Of a DNA stretch of 64,000 nucleotides, positions 15,986-26,750 are shown piece by piece. A model generated the notes under the pieces. It was not told the DNA's origin, ran no database searches, and saw only the letters and a list, made by a program, of their open reading frames with translations. Origin of the DNA: Bretschneidera sinensis (lineage: Eukaryota > Streptophyta > Magnoliopsida > Brassicales > Akaniaceae); NCBI GenBank assembly GCA_023935145.1, contig CM043705.1, forward strand, positions 87,888,084 to 87,952,083. The letters are read 5' to 3'. The position numbers and the translations under genes are program-made. Each line of letters opens with the position of its first letter. The stretch's first letter is position 1.

Positions 15986-18900
15986 ATGGTGATTTCTAGT
16001 ACTAATCCCCATAGTAAGGAGATCAGCATCAGGAAGAGAATTGGCGAGATGTATCTCTCTCTCCCCTTCTGTCTCTGTGTGTGCATCAGTTCCTCTGCAT
16101 GTCTTCTTTCTGTATTTGTAAAATTGGCTACTGTCCAACACTTTGTAAATTCTGTTAAGGCTTGCAAATATGGACAAAGTAAAACTATGCATATGTATTT
16201 AATTTAAGCTTTGAGGATACCACTAAAATCATTGGTTAACTATTTTGAATGCATTTAATATAACCTTTGAGAATGCTGCTGTACGTTTAGTAGAACTGAA
16301 CACTTGTGTTTAATGTTAAGTTGTGATGTCTTAAGACTTATGTAAATCTGCTTACTGAGCCATAGTTTGAGTCCATCTATGGATGAATCTTGAATAAGTG
16401 AGTATTTATTGATAATAATGAGTAAGAGCTTTTAGAGTTCATAGATTTTTTGTATTGTAAATGATTTTGCTGTTTGGGTTTGCACCCCCTTGGTGTGCTT
16501 ATGAATATATTTTACTTATTAAAAAAAGAACGAGCTAGAAGATTTGGGACTGTTTTTATTGACATGGACTTTTATCTTTAAGTGATTTGTGGGTATCACT
16601 GTTTTTAGGTTCTTTGTCCTCTGGAGCAAATTGCTATCTAAGAATTTGAGTGGTACTCAAATTTTTTTTAAAAAAATTGATATAGCAGCACCATATGTTT
16701 ACAAGCACTGCTATTTTCAACAGAATGTACTGTTACTGAGAAGAATATTGCCTGTTCAAAGGTCCCTATCTTGGACATATATTGGATTTTGCACTTCAGA
16801 TATTAGTACTTCATTCGTTAGTTACAGAAGGAACCAGCAGAGTACTAATTTAATTCAGCATTGTCTTCAGCAATGGCATGAAGATCCTTTCTTGTGCAGA
16901 AGATATCAAACTTGGAAGTGTTCAGCAATCACAATTGAAGACTTTTTTCCACCAACATCTAAGTGATTGTTTATAATAATTTGATATTAATAAAATGAAA
17001 GAGTAATAAAGACATAATACAATGTGTTCAGTATCTTGCCTTTCTGAGTTTTGTGCTTTTGCATTACAATCATATTATTGGCTTTTTGTCACTTACTGTT
17101 TTTAGTCAATATATGAATATAGCGGCGCTATTCAGCATCACTGGAGCAGTAGTTCATTGTTTTGGAATGCTATTAACTATTAACTGTTTTATTCATTATT
17201 TTGCCTATTATAGATGCAATAAACGAGAGGATGATTTTCCATCCTTACGAGAATACAATGATTACTTGGAGGAAATTGAGGACATGAGTAAGTTTTACAA
17301 ATATCCTCACTTTATGGTGATTAAAAATGCTGATTTGACCTGAAAATTCTTTGGTTCACAGTATTTAACTTGGTAGAAGGAATAGACGTTGAAGCTTATG
17401 AAGAGAAAATTAGAAGGTACTCTCAAGAGAATGCCGAACAAATAATGATTAATCGAGCACGGAAGGTACTTTAGATATTATTCTCTCTCTCTCTCTCTCT
17501 CATTTTGCTTTTAATCTCCTACCACCATGAATGAATTTTGTTAGAGAGTAAAAGTTGGCAGGGAGTTGCTAATTTTGTTGATAGTGATCAAACAGGCTGA
17601 AGAATTAGCTGCAGCCATGGCAGCAAGCAAGGGACCTCTTGCACAAGCTGATACTGATGGGGTGAGAATGATTTGGTTCGATTGGTTAACATTTCTTTTG
17701 TTGAGTCAGTGGTGATGACATCTTTGGAACCTAGTGAATTTAGTTTAAATGATTTATTGCATTGGCTCTACTTTATTAATTCTACAATTCAAGTTTTATG
17801 GAGTTGATTGCCTAACATTTACAAGCTAAGTTCTTTCAGTAAAAATTAGATTTAACATCAAACATGTAACTGATGTTGGAGATTGATGAGCCTGTTTTCT
17901 CAACTGTAAACAGTCATTCAATTTACTTCTCAATTGGACAGCAAATAGGAGTTAAAATCAGTATATTAATTTGGAAATTTATTCTGCTTCAAAGTTCCAG
18001 TATGCATGTTTCTGGCATCTGGAATTTGTGCATCGTCCAGATGAACTTCTGTCCATGGAAATCTCCGAAGTGGGTTTTTTAAATTTAAAATACATAAGCA
18101 ATGCCTTTTTTTTTTCCCATAGCTTTCCTTTAGGAAAGTGCGCTGCATATGGAGCTGTTATGCTAATCATTTTGTTATTAGTTGGAAATCATTAGTACTA
18201 TGCTGTCCGCATATTGAAATGCCACGGGAGACAAATATTTCAGGTCTTATGGATTTATGTGAAACCAATCTTTCAGGGACCTACTTTGGTGGCAGTTGCC
18301 AATGAAGCTTTGGCTCAATGGTTAAGGTTGAGGCCTTGGGTCCTAAAGGTTCAAGTTCGAGTGGTGTGTGTGTGTTTTACCAATAAAAAAAAATACTTTG
18401 GTGGCAGTTTAGTTTCCTTTAATGTTACAAAAAGCTATATTGAAATGTTCAATTTTTGGAGTGTGAATGATTTTAATGAGAGATTTTGACTAGGGTTCTT
18501 CCTTTAAATTGATGCATTGTGACTCTAACAAGAAATTTGAAGCTCCATCTTTATTGAGGAAACGTTTAGTTGAATAGACCTCCAAAAATATGGCAATAAT
18601 TTCTAAACAGGAACTGCTGCAAATCTTAAAGATGGAAAGAAATAAAAAAAATAACTATCCCCATTCCCTTGAAGCTTCTTACACAAAGACTGTATTCAAG
18701 CATGATGGTGTGAATGAATTTCTTCTTATTGTCTATAGAGATGGAATGAACATTGCTTGACTTTCTTTTTTCGTGAATTTTTTCTCTTTCCTTGTTCTCA
18801 AAGACTCTCCTAGTTGAAATTTTTGAGTCAATTAATTGTCTATTTATTGAGACAGGCCCCAAACCAGAGCTCTCAAGCAGGGTTCGGTGCTGGTGTGCAA

Positions 18901-19122
18901 GGTCAGTACGCACCTACAGTTCCTGGAGGACAGCCACGACCAACAGGCATGGCTACACAACCTGTACCACTTGGAGGTGGGCTGGACCAGCAAGGTTATG
19001 CTATTGACGACGAGGAAATGATGAAGCTCCGAGCAGAAAGAGGTGGACAGGCAGGAGGATGGAGTATAGAGCTAAGCAAGAGGAGGGCACTTGAAGAAGC
19101 CTTTGCAAGCATTTGGATTTGA
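15986..19122 (+). CDS. MAT1: CDK-activating kinase assembly factor MAT1 (RING-less plant form)
   Basis: Five coding exons: 15986-16050, 17214-17287, 17362-17465, 17596-17661 and 18856-19122. All junctions keep frame, giving 191 residues. MAT1 holds cyclin H and CDK7/CDKD together in the CAK module of TFIIH in the nucleus. The N-terminus reads EISIRKRIGEICNKREDDFP and then SLREYNDYLEE, the conserved linker that follows the RING domain in animal MAT1. A helical part (ENAEQIMINRARKAEELAAA) and a Gly/Pro/Gln-rich part with PRPTGM follow, and the C-terminus RRALEEAFASIWI matches the CDK7/cyclin-H binding end. No RING cysteines are present and no upstream exon supplies them; I recall the Arabidopsis homologue (At4g30820) being equally short. 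The ATG at 15986 follows an acceptor at 15945 and begins the conserved segment. Confidence 0.92.
18298..18393 (+). mobile_element. Short SINE in MAT1 intron 4
   Basis: The 96-bp body is bounded by a perfect 16-bp target duplication, TACTTTGGTGGCAGTT, at 18282-18297 and 18394-18409. Inside are a pol III A box (TGGCTCAATGG), a B box (GGTTCAAGTTC) and a terminal A9 tract. These three marks together identify a tRNA-derived retroposon. It is shorter than most plant SINEs and lacks a long 3' body. Confidence 0.88.
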
Positions 19123-21436
19123 TCTCTGAGTGGAGACCAGTTATGTAACTGCCGGTTACACTGTACAGTGCCTTTTATCAAAGGAAAGGCAGTGCAGTGT
19201 TCCGTTGGCTTTTGACGCGAACTGAGTTTTAGAAGTTGAGTGTAAAGATTATCTATATTGTTTAAGATGAATTAGTCATTATTTATGCAAAAGCAGGATT
19301 TTAGCTATTTGCCATGGAATTAGGGTGTAAATGATGATGAGTTATGTAACCTTCTTGTGATTTCTAGTCATTAAGGACATTGAATCTTATGTGATTTCTA
19401 GCATTTTAGCCATTTACCATGGGATTACTGATTTACTTTTCTGAGTGACATGGATTCCTGGAAAGAGGAGCATTGTTATATACATAAAATGGCTTCTACT
19501 GTATAAAGAGATGAAGTTTTATCAGTAATTATAACATAACTGTATGTATCTGTTTGTAAAAACAATTTCACAGAAGTTCGTAGCCATATATTACCCTTGG
19601 AAAAAGAGTTCAAATACAGTGGTCGAATTTGGCTGAATTAGTTAAAGTAACAATTAACAAGACATCTATTACTTTCTTTTTGATAATAAGACATCTATTA
19701 AAAGGGTTTTATCATTTTTGCGCCTTATAGTATAGTTCAAATATTAATTTCCACATTTTCCTTTTAATTGCATCGATTGGCACTCTACCTGGACATAATT
19801 TCAAATTGCTCCCTCTCGTTAAGATTTCCATTAAAATCTTACAAAAAATAGGGCATGTGCAACATTTGTGTCATATCACAAGAATTGCACATGTGAACTT
19901 AAGACACTCGTTGTTTTTATAAAAAGAAAAAATTGCCCCAAGTTACATCTTCCCCAATTTCATTTTGATATCAGCTTTTAAACTAAATCAAAACCCTAGA
20001 GTTTGCTCAACTTTTTCAAATCCATTATACACTTTAGCATAGGAAAGTTTGTCGAAAAATAGTACTCCAACCTTTTTAAGGGTTTTAAGGGTTTTTCAGC
20101 TCGTGTGTGCGTATTCACACTCAACGATTTGTTCGATTTTAGACATCAAGAGACATGATACCTTTCCTCACACTCAAGTTAGTGATCTATGTTCTTCAAC
20201 AGTACAGTTCACATTGCAATCTGCCTACCATGCCCTTCTCATGGAAGTGTTCTCCTCCAACCTTGCTGCTTTATTATAGTGAAAAGCCCCTATTGTTTGA
20301 ATATTATAATTAAAGGATAGGAATGGAAAAGAAAGTAACGTGGCATTCCCTTATTTGAATGGAGGATAAAAAGAAATAGAATGCTTAAGTTATAATAAAA
20401 AGTTATATAAATACCCTTCCAAATTGACACAACTCCAAAAATGAGGTTTTCAAGGAACCCTCCAATTACTTTTCCTTCCTTTAGAAATATCTCCTAAACA
20501 GAGAGAGGTAACATAACCCTCCAATTAGGCTATTTATTTCAGTACAGAATGTATTAAGAGAACCAAATGTGATTACTTGTGCCTATTCAGGCAGCTTAGA
20601 TCTACTAAACAATGCACTTCTATTATAAGACGGCCATCCAACAATCAAGGTTCAAGAGGAGATCAGGAACTGACAAACTTTATCAACCTATTTGCAGTAC
20701 AGAACGAAGGCTAACTTGAGCATCCCTTAAAGAACAAACTTAGTAGAAACTTGATACCCTATGAACTGGAGCATACAGGGCCGTGTTTGTATTTTCATAT
20801 CATACAAATAAAGGGCTGATACACCCCTGCATCGTGTGACAAATATGATGACATAAGGGATGAGAAGAGCAAGGTTATGCTTGACTGCCAGCTTAACCTA
20901 TTTTTTCAATAGTGTTGACATCTCGCTTGTCCATCCCACTCGTACACACAGTCGCCACGAAGATCCACTAGTAATATCAGGGGCAAAAAAGACATTTAAA
21001 AATTTCCTGCCACTTGTGGTTTCCTGTACAAAAAATGCAAAGGTTGCTTTGTAAGCCATACATATTCATTATCCATGCCCATTTGGCCTAATAGTAGTTT
21101 TGATTTATGGCTTACAAAACGATTTTGGAATCAGGTGGAGCTAAAAACTGTTAAATAAAGAAAACTTCCATCTTTTTTTGCCACTCATTTTTTATCATCA
21201 CAATATTTTTCATAAATTTCTTCCAATTATTTCTGCGTTATAGTATAGGTAGCAAATGTATTTTTTTCAACATATTTGATAGAAAGGGAGTTCTTTCGTC
21301 TCTATCTATGTGACACTGACAAGTTGTAGAAATTTGGTATAAAGAAAACATACTCAATTAGAAAAAAAGATGTTAAGTTTGAAGCTGCACCTGCATAGAA
21401 ACAAGTTGTAGGTTGGTAGCAACTGCCTTGAAGCAT
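19123..21436. other. Intergenic spacer between MAT1 and the NLR gene
   Basis: It contains the 3' untranslated region of MAT1 and otherwise AT-rich single-copy-looking DNA. I see no coding potential, inverted repeats or RNA genes. Confidence 0.5.
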
Positions 21437-24388
21437 TCAATGGCCGTCTCTTTGCACATATTCACCATTGATTTTGATGTTAGGGATGTGAGAAATCTTG
21501 TGCCAGTCCTCTCCTGTACTCTTTCGGTAACATTCTTCCAGAATAGGACATTTGTAGATGGTCAATTTCTCCAGAGGTGCCATCTTAAGAAGGTGGTCTG
21601 GCAGTGCCTTTAACTTTTTACAATAACTAAGGTCTAAGTAACGAAGTTGTGGCATCATTATTATTCTGCTACCACTGCTAGTAGTATTAATATCCTTCTT
21701 TTCTTCTTCATGAGTTAACGTTGTGATCCTGAAATCCCACTCTTCCCAACTGTCCATATACTCAAACACGAGTCTTTTGAGTTTGGGGAAAGCAACAACT
21801 GATGAAGATGTAGGTGTTTCTCCCTCATCCTTCTTCTCTGTGCTATCTGTCTCTATTCCCAAAAATTCAATGCCCACTTTTTCCACTTCCATCATGTGTG
21901 TCAATACGAGTGTCTCGATCGACGGCAACTTCCCCAATGGAGGCAAAATCTCAAATTTTGTGAAATAGCAGAGTCTAAGCATATTCAGCTTAGTCAATGA
22001 CATTAGCCAATTGGGGAACTTGATGGCACCTACATATAATTTAATTTCTAAACTTTCCAAGTTGGGAGGTGGTTGTAGTGCTTCAAGAAGTACTTCGTTT
22101 GTTTCCCCCTCTGCTCTCCCACCGTTAAATTCTAGCACCAAATAACGGATGTGTTTCAGGTTTAGAAGCTGCGCATTTCTAGCCTCTTGGACATCCGTCA
22201 CATTTCCTAACCCTATTATGCGAAGACTTCCTTGAAGGTTGTTAAATTGTTTCAGATCTCCAAGAGTAATTGCTTCACTATCATTGCCATTCCCTCTCAT
22301 CACCAACTCGTCTAATGTAAGGAGAGAAGTTAATCTTGCTATTCCTTTCGGCATAAAGCTTAGCTTACTAGTTCTGAATTTCTCTAAATGCCTCAAGTTG
22401 ATTAGTTTGCCCATCTCATGAGGTAGTCTCTCAAGATTCTCGCATAAAACAATCTTCAAGGTTTGCAAATTGCACAACTCACACACTGATTCAGGTAATT
22501 CTTTCAAATTCTTATTCCCAGACAAGTCAAGAAACCTCAAATGTATCAGTTTTCCCACATCTTTTGGAAGCTCTTCAATCGACTCACCACAATACGTGGG
22601 CCACTTACTCAAATCCAGTGTCCTTAGACATGTTAATTGAGTAAATGAATTACTTTGCGCCCTATCAATTATTGAATTATTTTTATCAAACTCAACAATT
22701 AGACTACGCAATTTCTTTATGTTACAAATAGAAACAGGAATTGATGCCTCATTTTCTAGCACCATCCTTACATGACGAGCTTTTTCATGAGAAAGGTTTA
22801 CATTGGGCTCCTCAGCACCAAAACACTCCACCAGAAAACATTCGTTCTTTGTCAAAAATTGAGCAAAGTCATGGACTATATCATGCATCTTGCATTTCCA
22901 AATTCTACCATCTTCATCTTTTTCAAAATCTTGAAAGAAAGAGCGAGTTGCTAAGGTTTTAAAGTATTCTTCGCCTACTGCTTCCATCTCTAAATTTCCC
23001 TTAGAGCAAAAATAACCTTGTGCCATCCACATTTTGATCAATTTTTTTCTACGTATCTCGTGGTCCTTCATGAAGATGGCACAATAAGAGAAGCATTGTC
23101 TCACTGCAGAGGGTAAATCATAATAGCTCAAAAGTAAAGGCGAAAAAAGATATTCTTCAACCCCTTCCAATCTCCATATCCCACTATTCAAGACATTCTC
23201 CCATTCTTCTCTTCTTTCTTTAAAGCGCATCAGACTTCCTAAAGTCTTTGCTGCAAGAGGTAAGCCCCTACATTTTACTGCAATTTGACAACCAATGTCC
23301 TCTAAGTTTTCACGCTCTTCATCTGTTCTCCCAAAAAAAGCTACCTGACTCAACAATGACCAACATTCTTCTTCAGACAATTTTTCTAAGAGGACGGTGT
23401 TGTTGCTCCCTATCATTTTTGCAACTGTGTCCTTGCGCGTTGTCACTAAAATTCTACTATTTGAGGAACCGCATTTGAGGGAGTTTTTTAACTTCTCCCA
23501 CTTTCTGTAATCTTCAGTCCACACGTCATCCAAGACAAGAAAGAACTTTTTTCCCATAACATTTTCACGAATACGTTGCAGTAAGATTTCAAGTTCGAAT
23601 GAATCTGGGACAGTGCTTGTAAGATTTTCAAGAATAGCTTTGGCAATTCTAATCTCATCAAAAGGATCTGAAACACACACCCACATTTTCTTGTCAAAGT
23701 GAGCATTCACTTCATTGTCATTATACACTAGTTGTGCAAGAGTTGTCTTTCCCAATCCTCCCATCCCAACTACAGAAATGATATGGAGGCTAGTTGGTCC
23801 TTGATGACTCTCACCCAGCAACATGCTTAGAAGTCTAATCTTATCTTGATCTCTACCGTGCACCTCTGATACATCGATGATGGATGCTGTTATTTGTCGC
23901 TGGATTTCTACAGTTTCCCTCCCTTCCCTGAACATGTACCTTTCCCTCTCATGAGCAATAACGTCTAATCTTTCATTCAGTTGTTTTATCTTGAGAGAAA
24001 TGTCACGACGCAACACGACTTTACTGAAACAAAAGCAAGGGGAGAGGAAGAAAGAGAGTACCTTCTTCTGTACAAGGGCAATTTCGGTACCTTTTATCTT
24101 TTCTTTCTTGTCAATCGCAGATCTGAGAATTGCAGAGTTCCACTCATCCAACAAGTCCTCCACATCGTAGGATGCATCTTTGAGCTCATCTAACCAGCGT
24201 CTCACGGTGGCTTCCCTCACCTGTCGCTTCTCCGCATCATCGAGCACAGCTTGGATTGCTTCGAAATTGCGAGTGAGGTTTTGGATTTGTTCCTCTACTC
24301 CCACGACCAGAGTCACTTGTTGCTCCACCTGTTGGCGAAGGATAGAGGATAACAGTTCAAGGACTACTGTAACAGATGCGTCAGCCAT
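21437..24388 (-). CDS. CC-NBS-LRR disease resistance protein (RGA-like CNL)
   Basis: A single uninterrupted exon encodes 983 residues. CNL proteins are intracellular sensors or helpers that detect pathogen effectors and switch between ADP and ATP states. The N-terminal Rx-type coiled coil spans about 1-130 and has the EDVID-like VEDLLDEW (76-83). The NB-ARC domain has the P-loop GMGGLGKTT (208-216), kinase-2 LVLDDVW (284-290), RNBS-B SRILVTT (311-317), GLPLAAKTLG (375-384) and an intact MHD (501-503). Leucine-rich repeats follow from about 560 to 960, starting with LRTLDLSKWP and LRFLDLSGN. All key nucleotide-binding residues are present and there are no stops, so the gene looks functional. 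It is the only NLR in the window and sits between two genes adjacent in Arabidopsis, so it was probably added later. Confidence 0.96.
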   Translation of the reverse strand: MADASVTVVLELLSSILRQQVEQQVTLVVGVEEQIQNLTRNFEAIQAVLDDAEKRQVREATVRRWLDELKDASYDVEDLLDEWNSAILRSAIDKKEKIKGTEIALVQKKVLSFFLSPCFCFSKVVLRRDISLKIKQLNERLDVIAHERERYMFREGRETVEIQRQITASIIDVSEVHGRDQDKIRLLSMLLGESHQGPTSLHIISVVGMGGLGKTTLAQLVYNDNEVNAHFDKKMWVCVSDPFDEIRIAKAILENLTSTVPDSFELEILLQRIRENVMGKKFFLVLDDVWTEDYRKWEKLKNSLKCGSSNSRILVTTRKDTVAKMIGSNNTVLLEKLSEEECWSLLSQVAFFGRTDEERENLEDIGCQIAVKCRGLPLAAKTLGSLMRFKERREEWENVLNSGIWRLEGVEEYLFSPLLLSYYDLPSAVRQCFSYCAIFMKDHEIRRKKLIKMWMAQGYFCSKGNLEMEAVGEEYFKTLATRSFFQDFEKDEDGRIWKCKMHDIVHDFAQFLTKNECFLVECFGAEEPNVNLSHEKARHVRMVLENEASIPVSICNIKKLRSLIVEFDKNNSIIDRAQSNSFTQLTCLRTLDLSKWPTYCGESIEELPKDVGKLIHLRFLDLSGNKNLKELPESVCELCNLQTLKIVLCENLERLPHEMGKLINLRHLEKFRTSKLSFMPKGIARLTSLLTLDELVMRGNGNDSEAITLGDLKQFNNLQGSLRIIGLGNVTDVQEARNAQLLNLKHIRYLVLEFNGGRAEGETNEVLLEALQPPPNLESLEIKLYVGAIKFPNWLMSLTKLNMLRLCYFTKFEILPPLGKLPSIETLVLTHMMEVEKVGIEFLGIETDSTEKKDEGETPTSSSVVAFPKLKRLVFEYMDSWEEWDFRITTLTHEEEKKDINTTSSGSRIIMMPQLRYLDLSYCKKLKALPDHLLKMAPLEKLTIYKCPILEECYRKSTGEDWHKISHIPNIKINGEYVQRDGH

Positions 24389-26474
24389 TCTTTAGAGATG
24401 ACAAACTGATCAATGGAAAGAACTCAAAGAAGAAACGGAAGCTGGAGATGAAACAGAAGGTTTTGACTTTTTTGTTGGGCTATGCCGTGTTATACTTTCA
24501 ATCCCAGTTTTTTTTTTTTTTTTTTTTTTTTAAAGTGTATAAAGAGCATTTGGATTGGCAGAGCTTGTAGTCAACCCCCCATGGGGTGACCCACTTTGTT
24601 TTTTAAGTTTTGAAATGTCAAGGAAATTGCTTCAGGCCCAACCATATCTCTCTAAGCTCCAGATGTTATTTAAAATTGTTATTGATATTTTTTTCTTTTT
24701 TTTTAATATTTAAATTTACAATAATATTTTTAATTAAATTACATTATTGAAAATATTTAATTTTAATTAAAAACATTATTATAAGTTAAATAAATAAAAA
24801 AAAATCAATAATAATTTTTGAAAAACCGATAACATCACTTTTTCATGATAATTATATATCAATATACAGTAATTAATTATAATTTTTTTTTGTTCTTTTG
24901 AGTCTGACTATAATCCCTTGCGGGTAACAAAATGAATAGTAATTGATGACTTGTTTTAATGCAACAAAATCCAATTACAAACTAAGGTGACTTGTTTTGT
25001 CCCTTGCGTCCAAGAGACTGATCTAAAACAGGAATATTCTTTTATGAAGGCCGGAATTCCTCTTCCAAATATGGTCGGACAAAATTTTTTATTTTCTCTT
25101 CTGTATCTTAAAGAACAAGGTAAAACAAACAGCATTGGTATGTTCTCGAAGCTAAAATTATCAGTGTGACCATACTAACAGGAAACCCCAGCTGCGTCTT
25201 ATACTACCTTAAATATGTGGCATCTGACTCCTCGTTGAGTTGTACATTGATATTCTTACCTCATCAACTGGCTGCATTAAGACCAGTTTCACTTCTTGGG
25301 TCCTCTTTTGTGGAAAGAAACTTTTGTAATAATCCTCCCAGCATTTAACAGCAGATGCCCATCAATTTTGCAAACAGGTGATTTCACTTGGGTGTTCAGA
25401 GTCTCCAGTAATTAGATACAGAAAAATTTAAACTATCAGCAAACTATTCCACCTGATCATAACATAAAGCAAAAGAAATTGAGAATTTGCAAGAATTACC
25501 AAAACATTCTCTACAAAAGAAGAAATTCTTGAGTAGGACGGGTCTAACATGTCATTTTTAGGTTGTCCAATCACAAGAAAACATGTCATCCATGTGGTTG
25601 AGTTAGCCCATGCTTAACTTTGACCAAAGGTCCTACATGGCTGACGAGTTTACTTGTGGTTAAACGGGCCTAAAGATGACATGTTAAGCCCGTCCTACCC
25701 AAGGATTTTTCTTATAAAATGGAGTTAAAATTTTAGTATGAATAGTAAATAGGGATATCCACACAAGTTTTAAGAATAAAACCATACCAATTGTATTCTT
25801 ATAATTTCATAAATGATAAGAATTTTCAACGAAAAGTATGACTGCTCCTTTCAGATTGAGGGATAGAAAGTTCCTTGCAAACTAAGACTATCTGAAGTCT
25901 CAGCTTTCAATGACAGTTCTCCATAAGTGAAATTAATGAAAAACAGTGCCTATATCACATTCTTAGATGCTGTATGCATTTCAATTTCCAAAATTTATCT
26001 AAGAAATAATCATATTCCAAGAACTTCAAAAAGTTGGTTTTCTGTGTTTTCATCTTTGAATCTTGTGATGTGTTCTCAATTATTTCAACAGTTGTCATTT
26101 TCTGCAATTTCAAATGCAGTTTATGAAAGAAACATACTCCAGAAACCCTGAAGAAACAGGATCATTTATCTAAATGAATTCATTGGAAGCTACTTCTAAA
26201 ACCAGCCTTAAGTAACTACATACTTCTTATTCAACATTTCAGCAAAAACTATCCCCAATCAAAAAGAATACCCAGAAAAGAACAAGAACAGTGAAAACAA
26301 ACGAAAAATAGGGATGGTATTTACTAATTGCAGGCAAACTATCCTCAAATTTAAGATAAAAAAAGAAAAGAAAAAAACAAGAATAGTCAAACAAACCAAA
26401 AATGGGGATCCAAGTTGTTTTGACTTGCTGCCTCAAGTTGATTTTACCATATATCTGAAAGTATAGAAGATATT
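24389..26474. other. Intergenic spacer upstream of the NLR gene
   Basis: It has a T22 tract at about 24510-24531 in the NLR promoter region, AT-rich DNA to 24980, and the MITE listed separately at 25528-25703. No coding potential was seen. Confidence 0.5.
25528..25703. mobile_element. Foldback MITE of about 176 bp
   Basis: The two ends are long inverted repeats: CTTGAGTAGGACGGGTCTAA on the left, continuing ACATGTCATTTTTAGG, and its close complement on the right (CCTAAAGATGACATGTTAAG, then CCCGTCCTACCCAAG). About 35 bp pair with a handful of mismatches. A clear target duplication was not found, so the superfamily is open. Confidence 0.65.
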
Positions 26475-26574
26475 GTGGCAAAGGCATAGCCCAACTCCTC
26501 CTCTAAGGAGAAGTTCTAAGGTTCAAAGCCCCGGCCCGGCCCCTAATCATCGCAATTAATAAAAACTGGTATCA
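26475..26574 (+). mobile_element. Probable short SINE
   Basis: A 100-bp segment is flanked by the 8-bp direct repeat AAGATATT (26467-26474 and 26575-26582). It contains a perfect pol III B box, GGTTCAAAGCC, followed by a GC-rich stretch, and ends in an A-rich tail (AATTAATAAAAACTGG). The A box is not clear. It is similar in size to the SINE at 18298. Confidence 0.55.
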
Positions 26575-26750
26575 AAGATATTATCTAAAGCAGAAAGATA
26601 ACTACAGGGACTTGAGAGCAAAGTTAAGAGGCATTGAATGCAAAATATAAAATATCTTACCATGCCTAGAAAATCTGGAGACAAAATCAATTGAGACCAG
26701 AAGTCCATGCTGTCTTGGTGTGAAGCATAACAGATGGATCAGAAAAATAA

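Noticed and set aside
21413..24570. Plus-strand frames opposite the NLR gene
   Set aside because: They are complements of the LRR and NB-ARC coding sequence without any family character.
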